From the NCBI RefSeq assembly GCF_003313385.1, contig NZ_QMHN01000005.1:160743-224742 (forward strand): 64,000 nucleotides of DNA, in the 5' to 3' direction. This stretch comes from Pedobacter chitinilyticus (GTDB lineage Bacteria; Bacteroidota; Bacteroidia; Sphingobacteriales; Sphingobacteriaceae). Shown here one piece after another: positions 1 through 7,900 of this stretch. A program made the position numbers and the translations under genes. A model generated the notes under the pieces. The model did no database searches. It saw only the letters and a program-made list of their open reading frames with translations, and was not told the DNA's origin. The stretch's first letter is position 1. Every line of letters starts with the position of its first letter.

Positions 1-2
1 GC

Positions 3-308
3 AAAATCTTTATCCTTCAAAACGCCCAAACGGTAAGCAATGCCGAGCAAGTCATTATTGGGTTAAAAGGCCAAAAAAATATCGTAACGCTTGGCGAACA
101 ATCTAAAGGGATGATTACATTTGGAAGTAACTACGGAAAAATAATATTGCTTCCCAGCGGTCGCTTTACCTTTTATCCTACCGATATGGAAGGTATCGAC
201 AAGGAGTTAGCCTACGAAAGTAGGGGTGTTAACCCAGATGTGCTGTTAGATCCGTACAAAAGCGATTGGATTGAACAAACGCTTGAATACATTAAAAAAA
301 CGCCTTAG
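3..308 (+). CDS. S41-family (tail-specific) peptidase, C-terminal fragment
   Basis: The frame is already open at the left edge and stops at 308, so only about 101 C-terminal residues are visible and the real start lies outside the window. NAQTVSNAEQ followed by LGEQSKG resembles the S41 core, where a Ser in a T-x-S-x-x-E context and a downstream Lys form the catalytic dyad. The tail GVNPDVLLDP resembles the G-[IV]-x-PD motif that ends these domains. Bacteroidota S41 enzymes are usually exported serine proteases. The next gene starts 2 nt downstream, which suggests co-transcription. The assignment rests on motifs only; PDZ and signal-peptide regions cannot be assessed. Confidence 0.6.
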   Translation, partial: KIFILQNAQTVSNAEQVIIGLKGQKNIVTLGEQSKGMITFGSNYGKIILLPSGRFTFYPTDMEGIDKELAYESRGVNPDVLLDPYKSDWIEQTLEYIKKTP

Positions 309-310
309 GC

Positions 311-1240
311 ATGAGCAAAAAAATATTAATTGTTGACGATTTACATCCTGTTTTTAAAGAACGTGCTACGGCATTGGGATATGTTGTTGACGATAGACCG
401 TTAATTACCAGAGCAGAAACACTTGCAGCTATTGCTGATTATGAAGGAGTTGCCGTAAGAACCAAATTTAGGATAGACCAAGAAATTTTTGAAGCAGCAT
501 CCAAGCTAGCGTTTGTAGCCAGGGCGGGAGCTGGACTTGATAATATTGATATCGACATCGCTAAACAACGCAATATTGCCCTTTTGGCCGCTAATGAAGG
601 CAATATGGATGCGGTAGGAGAACATGCCGTTGGCTTGTTGTTGTCGTTAATGAATAATTTCCGCCAAGCCGATTTGCAGATCAGGAATGGTATTTGGGAT
701 CGTGAAGGCAATAGGGGCTACGAGTTGAAAGATAAAACGGTTGGTATTATTGGTTATGGTTTTATGGGACAAAGCTTTGCCCGCAAACTATCGGGCTTTG
801 GCGTAAATGTGCTGGCCTACGATAAATATAAAACCAACTTTAGCGATGCCTATGCAAGGGAAGTGAGCATGGAGGAAATTGTGAAACATAGCGATGTGTT
901 GAGCTTGCATATTCCATTGACCAAAGAAACTAGGCAGATGGTTGATGACGAGTACTTTTTTCACTTTAAAAAGCCTATCTTTTTCATCAATACCGCTAGG
1001 GGAGAAATTGTAAATACCCAAGCAGTGCTTAACAATATTGCTAATGGCAAAATTATAGGGGCCGGCTTGGATGTATTGGAAAATGAAAAATTTCCAGCTT
1101 TAGCAGTGCAGCCTTGGTATGAGTCGCTGAAAACCAACGAGAAAGTAATTTTAACGCCTCATGTGGGCGGTTGGACATTCGATTCCTATCGTAAAATTTC
1201 TGAAGTTTTAGCCCAGAAATTAGAGAATATGAATAGATAA
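311..1240 (+). CDS. D-2-hydroxyacid dehydrogenase (phosphoglycerate dehydrogenase-like)
   Basis: A 309-residue NAD-dependent 2-hydroxyacid dehydrogenase. The nucleotide-binding motif GIIGYGFMGQSFA is near residue 145. The catalytic set is visible as Arg in NTARGE, Glu in LDVLENE and His in LTPHVGG. The N-terminal half carries the substrate-domain pattern VAVRTKFRID...VARAGAGLDNID. The short form lacks a C-terminal ACT domain, so it is SerA-like without the regulatory part and may act on 3-phosphoglycerate or another 2-hydroxyacid. The ATG lies 2 nt after the preceding stop. A second family member (residues unlike this one) lies at 43348-44337. Confidence 0.88.
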   Translation: MSKKILIVDDLHPVFKERATALGYVVDDRPLITRAETLAAIADYEGVAVRTKFRIDQEIFEAASKLAFVARAGAGLDNIDIDIAKQRNIALLAANEGNMDAVGEHAVGLLLSLMNNFRQADLQIRNGIWDREGNRGYELKDKTVGIIGYGFMGQSFARKLSGFGVNVLAYDKYKTNFSDAYAREVSMEEIVKHSDVLSLHIPLTKETRQMVDDEYFFHFKKPIFFINTARGEIVNTQAVLNNIANGKIIGAGLDVLENEKFPALAVQPWYESLKTNEKVILTPHVGGWTFDSYRKISEVLAQKLENMNR

Positions 1241-1330
1241 TTTGTTAAATTGGCACAAACAAAACAATTTAGACAAGTATAAGTGGAGAAACGATTTTTG
1301 AAACTTGTACCTCTCGATTCGTATCTAATT

Positions 1331-1807
1331 ATGGCTAAGCATCATATATACAAAACCAATTTGGTTTGGGTAGGCAACAAAGGTTCAGGTACAATGGATT
1401 ACCGTTCGTACGATCGTGATTTTACCGTTGAGATAGAAGGTAAAATGCCCATTCAGGGTTCTTCTGATTCGGTTTTTTTAGGTGATAAATCTAAATACAA
1501 CCCTGAAGATTTGCTGCTTTCTTCTGTATCGTCTTGTCACATGCTTTGGTATTTACATCTCTGCTCTAAAAACGGTATCGTAGTAATAGAGTACACAGAT
1601 AACGCAACAGGTACGATGACCGAAAATGCCGATGGTAGCGGAAAGTTCACCGAAATATTGCTGCAACCGCAAGTCGTGATTTCAAAACCAGAGGATATTT
1701 CTTGGGCCAATTCTTTACATGCCGAAGCCAGTAGAATGTGCTTTATTGCAAGTTCACTCAACTTCCCCGTAAAACATCAGGCAAGTTGTACTGCCATAGG
1801 TAAATAA
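1331..1807 (+). CDS. OsmC family protein
   Basis: A 158-residue OsmC/Ohr-family protein; these are thiol-dependent peroxidases that reduce organic hydroperoxides. The two conserved cysteines are visible, one in LLSSVSSCHMLWYLHLC and one in EASRMCFIASSLNFPV. An upstream in-frame GTG at 1283 would add 16 residues with no family counterpart. The ATG at 1331 (MAKHHIYKTNLVW) matches the usual N-terminus and is preferred. The gene stands alone, with 90 nt to its upstream neighbour and a separate large secreted-protein gene downstream. Confidence 0.88.
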   Translation: MAKHHIYKTNLVWVGNKGSGTMDYRSYDRDFTVEIEGKMPIQGSSDSVFLGDKSKYNPEDLLLSSVSSCHMLWYLHLCSKNGIVVIEYTDNATGTMTENADGSGKFTEILLQPQVVISKPEDISWANSLHAEASRMCFIASSLNFPVKHQASCTAIGK

Positions 1808-1895
1808 AAATTCCCTTTTAAAATACCTAAAAATGGGTATTGTATAGGCAAACCCATTCATTCATATTTACTGGTATTTAATATCAGTTTACAGT

Positions 1896-4800
1896 ATGAA
1901 AAGGACACTATTTTTCCTGCTTTTTATTCTTGCCGCTTACGTAAAAGGCCAAACACCTTATTTATTAAAAGATGTAAATTCCTCTGGAGCTGCGGTATCC
2001 TCGAGTCCTAGCCATACTATTGAAGTTGGAGGAAGTATATATTTTGTGGCTAGAGATGCAGCTAGTGGTTCTGAATTATGGAAGACTGACGGAACAGAAG
2101 CGGGGACTGTGTTGGTTAAAGATATTAGGTCCGGTAGTTTGGGTTCAAATCCGCAATCTTTAACCAACGTAAACGGGGTACTGTACTTTGTTGCCGAGGA
2201 CGGTGTAAACGGCTATGAAGTTTGGAAGAGTAATGGTACCGCTGCGGGTACGGTAATGGTAAAAGATATTAGAGCTAGTATTGGAGGATATGTGCCCTAC
2301 TTACTTACCAATGTGAATGGCACCTTGTTTTTTACTGCAGACGATGGGGTTAACGGACTAGAGCTTTGGAAAAGTGATGGTACTGCTACGGGAACGGTAA
2401 TGGTGAAGGATATCGTTAGTGGGGCTAGTTCGGGATTTCCGCGCCTATTTACCAACGTAAATGGCACTTTGTTTTTTGTGGCCGATAATGGTATCAATGG
2501 AGAAGAACTTTGGAAGAGTGACGGTACTACCGCTGGGACTATGATGGTAAAAGATATCAATGTAGGTGTCGGGACAAGTACTCTCGAAAATCTTTTGAAT
2601 GTAGGTGGCACACTCTATTTTACAGCAGATAATGGTACCAATGGCATTGAACTTTGGAAGAGTAATGGTACTGCCGTAGGTACAGTGATGGTCAGTGATC
2701 TGAATCTTGGCTCAGGTAATTCGGATATCGTAAATTTGACCAATGTTAATGGAACCCTATACTTTATTCTAGGAAATGGATCACTAGCAAGTAAAGTAAT
2801 GAAGAGTAATGGCACAGCTGTTGGAACAGTTACCGTTAAAGATTTTTCTTCTGAGTCTCGACCCTATGGTTTAACGGCCAATGGTAGCATTCTTTATTTT
2901 TCAATTAATAATAATGTAGGTGAAGTTGAATTATGGAAAAGCAATGGTACTACCGTTGGTACTACGCTGATCAAAAAAATATATAGTGGAAATTCGTTCA
3001 ATCAGGCTTCCAATTTTTTGATGTTGGGGAGCACCCTTTATTTTTCTGCTACTGATGACGTGAACAATCGTGAGCTCTGGAAAAGTGACGGTACGTTGGC
3101 AGGAACGGTAATGGTAAAGGATATCGCCTCAGGAAATATTGGATCTAGCCCTGGTACTTTTGCAACACTTAATAGCACTTTATATTTCTCCGCTTATGAT
3201 GCAATAAATGGTTTTGAACTCTGGAAGAGTGACGGAACTGCTGCAGGTACCATAATGATCAAGGATGTTTATATCGGTACGGGTAGCGCCAACCCTCAAC
3301 TACTTACTTTGGTAGGTAATCAAGTGTTTTATGTTGCAGATAATGGTGTAGACGGAAATGAGCTTTGGAAAACAGACGGCACTTTAAGCGGTACAAGTAT
3401 GGTCAAAGATATTTATCCAGGAAGTGGGATGCCGAACCTTTTAAAACTTACCAATGTTAATGGTACTTTATACTTTTCGGCTAATAACGGACCTCAAGGG
3501 CAAGAACTTTGGAAGAGCGATGGAACGGCGGTAGGAACGGTGATGGTTAAAGACATTTATCCAGGTGTACAGGGGTCTAATCCCTCAAATCTGACTAATA
3601 TCAATGGCACCTTATATTTCTCGGCCAACAACGGAACCCAAGGAACTGAACTTTGGAAGAGCGACGGCACGGCTGCGGGGACCGTTCTGGTAAAAGATGT
3701 TTATCCGAGTAGCGGAGATGCTTATGTAGATCTTTTTATAAACGTAAATGGTACCTTGTTTTTTGTGGCAAGTGATGGGGTAAATGGGAGGGAACTTTGG
3801 AAAAGCGACGGTACTACGGCTGGGACTATGATGGTCAAAGATATTTATAGCGGATCTTTTGATAGCGGTATTAATAATATGACCAACGTGAATGGCACCC
3901 TATTTTTCGCCGTTAATGATGGCGTAAATGGATATGAACTTTGGAAGAGCGATGGCACTACTGCAGGAACAATATTGGTGAAAGATATACGCAGTGGAGC
4001 ATTGGGCTCATATCCAATTAATATGATAGGTGTAGGCTCCACCTTATATTTTGTCGCCGCGGATGGTTTTAGTGGCCATGAACTCTGGAAAAGTGACGGG
4101 ACCACAGCAGGCACGGTGATGGTAAAAGATATTTGGAATGGTAGTAATGGGGCAAGCCCTAACAGCATGGTTAATCATAACGGAACTTTATTTTTTACAG
4201 CAAACGATGGCGTAAATGGTAGTGAACTTTGGAAAAGCGATGGTACCGATGCAGGGACAGTGATGGTAAAAGATATTTTTAGTGGAGTAGGGTCTTCTTC
4301 TCCGTCACAGATTGTAAGTGTAGGTAATGCCTTATTCTTCTCGGCCACCAACGGTGTTGATGGGTTGGAACTTTGGAAAAGTGATGGCACTGTAACAGGG
4401 ACACAAATGGTGTACAACATCAGAAGTGACATCGGAAATTCTGCTCCTACATTACTTACCAGATTAAATGATCTTTTGCTATTTAAGGCTGATGATGGCA
4501 CAGCTGGTACGGAGCTTTGGGCGTTACAGCTTCAGTCGGACGTGTTGCCCATCAAATGGCTAAAGTTTAACGCTAAACTGGGGCTTGATAAAAAGGCTGA
4601 ATTAACTTGGAGCGTAGAAGAAAGCGAAGTTGCCGCCTATGAAATTGAAAGCAGTAGCGAAGGAAAAACTTTTGAAAAGTTAGCAACACTTAAATCATCA
4701 GGTAATGGCACCAACCATTATCAATTTGTTGACGACGCTCCTTTTCTGAAAGATAATTTGATTACTTATTACCGTATTAAGCAGATAGAACTTAACGGTA

Positions 4801-5054
4801 CAAGCACCTACAGCGATATTGGTTTTGTAAAGAATGATATAGGCAAGGTCACTATATTTCCAAACCCTGTGGTAGATAAATTGACGATACAATCGAACAC
4901 AAGGCAAATGGCCAAGGTGTTTGATGTAAGCGGTAAACAAATATGGCAAAAGCAATTGCAGCCTGGCGAAAATACCTTTTCTAATTTTAATTGGCCTACA
5001 GGGGTTTATGTATTGAAAGTGGCCGAAAAAGGATATAAATTAGTTAAGCAATAG
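1896..5054 (+). CDS. ELWxxDGT-repeat protein with T9SS type A sorting tail
   Basis: A 1052-residue exported protein. An N-terminal signal peptide (MKRTLFFLLFILAAYVKGQ) is followed from about residue 30 to 880 by 17 complete repeats and one partial repeat of about 49 residues, each with a core like ELWKSDGTAAGTVMVKDI. Repeat 6 is degenerate (KVMKSNGT). After the repeats comes a beta-sandwich linker starting near PIKWLKFNAK (about 884), then a T9SS type A tail starting at FPNPVVDK (about 987). Known of the family: T9SS substrates cross the outer membrane and are anchored or released. The repeats are probably propeller-like blades in an adhesin or surface layer, but the ligand is unknown. It is monocistronic. 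Confidence 0.88.
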   Translation: MKRTLFFLLFILAAYVKGQTPYLLKDVNSSGAAVSSSPSHTIEVGGSIYFVARDAASGSELWKTDGTEAGTVLVKDIRSGSLGSNPQSLTNVNGVLYFVAEDGVNGYEVWKSNGTAAGTVMVKDIRASIGGYVPYLLTNVNGTLFFTADDGVNGLELWKSDGTATGTVMVKDIVSGASSGFPRLFTNVNGTLFFVADNGINGEELWKSDGTTAGTMMVKDINVGVGTSTLENLLNVGGTLYFTADNGTNGIELWKSNGTAVGTVMVSDLNLGSGNSDIVNLTNVNGTLYFILGNGSLASKVMKSNGTAVGTVTVKDFSSESRPYGLTANGSILYFSINNNVGEVELWKSNGTTVGTTLIKKIYSGNSFNQASNFLMLGSTLYFSATDDVNNRELWKSDGTLAGTVMVKDIASGNIGSSPGTFATLNSTLYFSAYDAINGFELWKSDGTAAGTIMIKDVYIGTGSANPQLLTLVGNQVFYVADNGVDGNELWKTDGTLSGTSMVKDIYPGSGMPNLLKLTNVNGTLYFSANNGPQGQELWKSDGTAVGTVMVKDIYPGVQGSNPSNLTNINGTLYFSANNGTQGTELWKSDGTAAGTVLVKDVYPSSGDAYVDLFINVNGTLFFVASDGVNGRELWKSDGTTAGTMMVKDIYSGSFDSGINNMTNVNGTLFFAVNDGVNGYELWKSDGTTAGTILVKDIRSGALGSYPINMIGVGSTLYFVAADGFSGHELWKSDGTTAGTVMVKDIWNGSNGASPNSMVNHNGTLFFTANDGVNGSELWKSDGTDAGTVMVKDIFSGVGSSSPSQIVSVGNALFFSATNGVDGLELWKSDGTVTGTQMVYNIRSDIGNSAPTLLTRLNDLLLFKADDGTAGTELWALQLQSDVLPIKWLKFNAKLGLDKKAELTWSVEESEVAAYEIESSSEGKTFEKLATLKSSGNGTNHYQFVDDAPFLKDNLITYYRIKQIELNGTSTYSDIGFVKNDIGKVTIFPNPVVDKLTIQSNTRQMAKVFDVSGKQIWQKQLQPGENTFSNFNWPTGVYVLKVAEKGYKLVKQ

Positions 5055-5143
5055 GCATTTATATGACCTATTGGGGACTAAAAATTCCATCAATTTATTT
5101 GCTTTTATAGTTTTAGGCTTATATCTTCGTTTTTAACACAAAG

Positions 5144-5188
5144 CAAGACTATGTAGGTTAATCACCCATGTAGTCTTGTTTGTTTTTT
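5144..5188 (+). terminator. Hairpin terminator between the ELWxxDGT gene and greA
   Basis: CAAGACTA (5144-5151) pairs with TAGTCTTG (5171-5178), and the stem is followed by a T-rich run (TTTGTTTTTT). It lies 90 nt after the stop of the repeat protein and 28 nt before greA. It fits a factor-independent terminator, but it could also act in the greA leader. The loop is long (19 nt). Confidence 0.6.
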
Positions 5189-5216
5189 AAGAGGATTAAA
5201 GAAAAGAAATAGCGTT

Positions 5217-5690
5217 ATGGCAGAAATTACCTACTACACTAAAGAAGGGTTAGATAAACTTAAAGAAGAATTACATCAGTTAAAAACTGAAGGGAGGTCG
5301 TCAATAGCAAAAGCCATTGCTGAAGCCCGTGATAAAGGTGATCTATCAGAAAATGCAGAGTATGATGCGGCGAAAGAAGCACAAGGTTTGCATGAAGCAA
5401 AGATTGCAAAATTAGAGACCGTACTGGCCAACTCTAGGCTGTTAGACGAATCGAAGTTAGACTTGTCAAAAGTATTGGCACTATCTATCGTTAAAATAAA
5501 AAATGTAAAAAACGGGGCTACCATGACCTATCAGTTGGTAGCTGAAAGCGAAGCCGATTTGAAATCAGGAAAAATTTCGGTGAAGTCACCTATTGCCCAA
5601 GGTTTATTAGGTAAATCTGTTGGCGATAAAACTGAAATAGAAGTGCCAGCAGGCAAAATCGAATTTGAAATTCTGGAAATCTCTAGATAA
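5217..5690 (+). CDS. greA: Transcription elongation factor GreA
   Basis: A 157-residue GreA. It binds the RNA polymerase secondary channel and stimulates transcript cleavage in backtracked complexes. The N-terminal coiled coil (residues about 1-75) carries the tip acidic motif in GDLSENAEYDAAKEAQ. The C-terminal FKBP-like domain shows SPIAQGLLGKSVGDKTEIEVPAG. The length is typical (about 158). AAGAGG lies upstream of the ATG at a distance longer than ideal for a Shine-Dalgarno site. A HIT-family gene follows after a hairpin-rich 80-nt gap, an arrangement common in Bacteroidota. Confidence 0.97.
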   Translation: MAEITYYTKEGLDKLKEELHQLKTEGRSSIAKAIAEARDKGDLSENAEYDAAKEAQGLHEAKIAKLETVLANSRLLDESKLDLSKVLALSIVKIKNVKNGATMTYQLVAESEADLKSGKISVKSPIAQGLLGKSVGDKTEIEVPAGKIEFEILEISR

Positions 5691-5702
5691 TAGTAGTTAC
5701 AT

Positions 5703-5759
5703 GTTATGGGTTAAATGTTGCGAGATTTGCAACTTAGCCCGTAACTGGTAACCCATAAC
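5703..5759. repeat. Nested inverted repeat in the greA-HIT gap
   Basis: GTTATGGGTTA (5703-5713) is perfectly complementary to TAACCCATAAC (5749-5759). Inside it, GTTGC and GCAAC form a second small hairpin. No T-run follows, so a simple terminator is unlikely. The arms are made of short repeated words (GGTTA, GTAAC), as in the arms flanking the four-helix-bundle genes near 31 kb. Confidence 0.65.
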
Positions 5760-5770
5760 TCAAAACCAAC

Positions 5771-6163
5771 ATGAGTAGCATCTTTTCTAAAATAGTAACG
5801 GGAGATATCCCTGCGCACAAGGTAGCGGAAACCGAAGAATTTTTGGCCTTTTTAGACATCAGTCCTTTGGTACTGGGCCATACCTTGGTAATTCCCAAAA
5901 AAGAGGTGGATTACATTTTTGATATAGATGACGAACTTTATCAAGGCTTGATGTTGTTTGCAAAGCAAGTGGCTAAAGGTATCAAAAAGGCTTATCCCTG
6001 TGATAGGGTTGGGGTAGCGGTAATTGGTTTGGAGGTGCCACATGCACATGTACATCTTATTCCCATCAACCAAATGAATGATATGAACTTTGCCAATCCT
6101 AAATTGAAGCTTAGTCAAGAACAACTCGCAGAGGTGGCAGCGAAGATTAGAGCCGAGCTGTAA
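5771..6163 (+). CDS. HIT family hydrolase
   Basis: A 130-residue histidine-triad protein. The catalytic HxHxHxx signature appears as HAHVHLIPI near residue 97, and the N-terminal part has the usual SIFSKIVTGDIPAHKV and DISPLVLGHTLVIPKKE. Family members hydrolyse nucleoside phosphoramidates or dinucleoside polyphosphates. Length and layout match HinT-like proteins. It follows greA in the same direction and is convergent with the MazG-like gene. Confidence 0.93.
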   Translation: MSSIFSKIVTGDIPAHKVAETEEFLAFLDISPLVLGHTLVIPKKEVDYIFDIDDELYQGLMLFAKQVAKGIKKAYPCDRVGVAVIGLEVPHAHVHLIPINQMNDMNFANPKLKLSQEQLAEVAAKIRAEL

Positions 6164-6221
6164 CGTAAATTTTCACTGTAAATTCCGAGCCAAGAATCTT
6201 TTGAGTGTTTTTCTCAATTCC

Positions 6222-6548
6222 CTATTTTAACTTCTCATTATTCTTGTGCCTTTCCGCGTCACGAATAGTTTTTTTCTCCAGATTCTTAGCCAATGCTTCT
6301 TCAAGGTCAATTCCTGTTTGATTGGCGAGGCACATTAACACAAAAAGTACATCAGCCATTTCATCTGCTAAATCAACTTGCTCATCACTTTTTTTGAACG
6401 ATTGTTCGCCGTATTTACGAGCCATGATACGGGCAACCTCACCCACTTCTTCCATTAAAATAGCGGTATTGGTCAGTTCATTAAAATAACGGATTCCAGT
6501 AGTATTGATCCAACGATCGATGATTTGTTGTGCTTCGGTAATGGTCAT
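6222..6548 (-). CDS. MazG-like nucleotide pyrophosphohydrolase
   Basis: A 108-residue all-alpha NTP pyrophosphatase. The metal-binding pattern is visible as EEVGEVARIMARKYGE followed by LADEMADVLFVLMCLANQTG, the EExxE and DExxD elements of the MazG/dUTPase-like fold. Such enzymes clear non-canonical or excess nucleoside triphosphates. The frame could extend to an upstream codon at 6581, but that stretch reads into repetitive intergenic DNA, so the ATG at 6548 (MTITEAQQIIDRW) is chosen. Convergent with the HIT gene. Confidence 0.85.
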   Translation of the reverse strand: MTITEAQQIIDRWINTTGIRYFNELTNTAILMEEVGEVARIMARKYGEQSFKKSDEQVDLADEMADVLFVLMCLANQTGIDLEEALAKNLEKKTIRDAERHKNNEKLK

Positions 6549-6813
6549 GGTCAAAGATAAGGATTGAGAATTAATGGCCAATGGTTAAGTGTTAATGATT
6601 AATGACAAAGATCAATGACCAATATCCAATCATCAAATGAGCAGTTAACCAAATAACCAATTAAACGATTAACCCTGTTTGATAAGGAGATCCTTCGCTG
6701 CGCTCTGGATGACAAAGTTGAAGGGATGGTGAACCAATTCCCAATGAACCAATTCCCAATGAACTAATGAACCAGTGAACTAACCCCTAACTCCTAGTCC
6801 CTAACCCCTAAAA
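6549..6813. repeat. Low-complexity intergenic tract with a dispersed repeat half-site
   Basis: About 265 nt between two minus-strand genes, built from recurring short words (CCAATGA, GAACCAATTCC twice, TTAACC and GGTTAA). In the middle, 6688-6714 carries a copy of a dispersed element (AGATCCTTCGCTGCGCTC then TGGATGACA) that recurs as a pair at 18159-18235. I see no gene here. The words could form weak stems. Confidence 0.6.
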
Positions 6814-7812
6814 TCAAATCATCATCAGCACCTCCAAAGCTTCTAGCTCTAAGCTAAAAGAAAAATATCCGCCAAAAAACACCTTGGTTTTGAATGATTG
6901 TGGTAAGCAGCCGAAAAACTTTTTAAAAGCATTGGTGAAATGGGTAGCATGTTTGTAGCCCACCATTTCAGCGATTTCGGTAATTCGATATTGTCCAGTT
7001 AACAACATTTCCTTTGCTTTCTCCATTTTGCAAGAAATCATATGGCCAAAAACAGTGCTGCCAAATAATAGTTTGAAATGCTTTTTTAAATATTGCTCAT
7101 TAGTACCTGCCGACCTCGCCAAAGACGCAATGGTATGAGAATCCGCTAGGTTGTTTTCGATGATTTCCTTTACTACGATCATCTTCTGCACCTCCAAAGG
7201 CTTTAAAGTGGCAGGAATCAACTTCTCTTCCTCATGTTGTACCAGTTGAAGACTAAGCAACTCAATAATTTTAGCTTTGGTATACAGGTTTTTTAAATGG
7301 TCTCCAAAATCGCAAAGATTGATCTCATTTAAAATGTTTTTTAGCTTGGGGCTGAGGTAAAGGTTTTTAGGAAACAGCTTCCCAATGCCTTTTAGGTTAT
7401 GCAACGGAGTGCTGTAATGCTGCGGCACATATCGGTAAAAGAAAGCCTCGCTCAAATAAATATGCACTAAGTCGCAATTCCCTTTGGGAGTAATCAATGT
7501 GGTTTCGCCCTTTGGCAATAAAATAATATTATACTCTGCTTGCTTAAAAGTATCTGTTTTTTGAGATGCAGCATTTTTGATACTGCAACTTCCGTATAGG
7601 CAGTATTGGATGAGTAGGATGTTTTGGTCTGAAGAAATACAAATGGGATTTGTACCAACTTCCTCGGCTAAGAGCTTTCTGAATAAGAACTTACTGAATG
7701 TTAAATGCTTTGATAGCAACGGAGCATCCATACTGTTTGGGAAAATAGACAGGTTTAAATGAAGTGCTATTGCTTTTTCTTTTTGCGTTGCTAAATTTTC
7801 GTATGAAGTCAT
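6814..7812 (-). CDS. AraC family transcriptional regulator
   Basis: A 332-residue regulator. The C-terminal hundred residues hold two helix-turn-helix units of the AraC type: SLARSAGTNEQYLKKHFKLL and ITEIAEMVGYKHATHFTNAF, the latter followed by the usual FFGCLPQSFK. The N-terminal part is a divergent ligand-sensing domain. It is transcribed away from a TonB-dependent receptor gene across an 88-nt gap, the layout of PchR-type regulators that sense a ferric siderophore and activate its receptor. Siderophore sensing is inferred from context only. Confidence 0.88.
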   Translation of the reverse strand: MTSYENLATQKEKAIALHLNLSIFPNSMDAPLLSKHLTFSKFLFRKLLAEEVGTNPICISSDQNILLIQYCLYGSCSIKNAASQKTDTFKQAEYNIILLPKGETTLITPKGNCDLVHIYLSEAFFYRYVPQHYSTPLHNLKGIGKLFPKNLYLSPKLKNILNEINLCDFGDHLKNLYTKAKIIELLSLQLVQHEEEKLIPATLKPLEVQKMIVVKEIIENNLADSHTIASLARSAGTNEQYLKKHFKLLFGSTVFGHMISCKMEKAKEMLLTGQYRITEIAEMVGYKHATHFTNAFKKFFGCLPQSFKTKVFFGGYFSFSLELEALEVLMMI

Positions 7813-7833
7813 TTCGTAGGATAGTGTTAAACC

Positions 7834-7878
7834 TATATTTGCCGCAATTTACATTTATTTAGACTTCTTCTAAATAAA
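7834..7878 (+). promoter_or_regulatory. Receptor promoter with Fur-like dyad
   Basis: TATATTTG at 7834-7841 matches the Bacteroidota -7 consensus TANNTTTG. Just downstream is a perfect dyad, TTTATTTAGA (7854-7863), 5-nt spacer, TCTAAATAAA (7869-7878). The ATTTAGA/TCTAAAT arms resemble Bacteroidota Fur operators as I remember them. Its position over the expected transcript start, 22 nt before the receptor ATG, suits iron-dependent repression. The regulator identity is inferred. Confidence 0.55.
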
Positions 7879-7900
7879 AAGTGAAAATCAATAGGGAATA

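Noticed and set aside
1283..1330. GTG-initiated extension of the OsmC gene
   Set aside because: The added residues have no family counterpart, and the ATG at 1331 gives the normal N-terminus.
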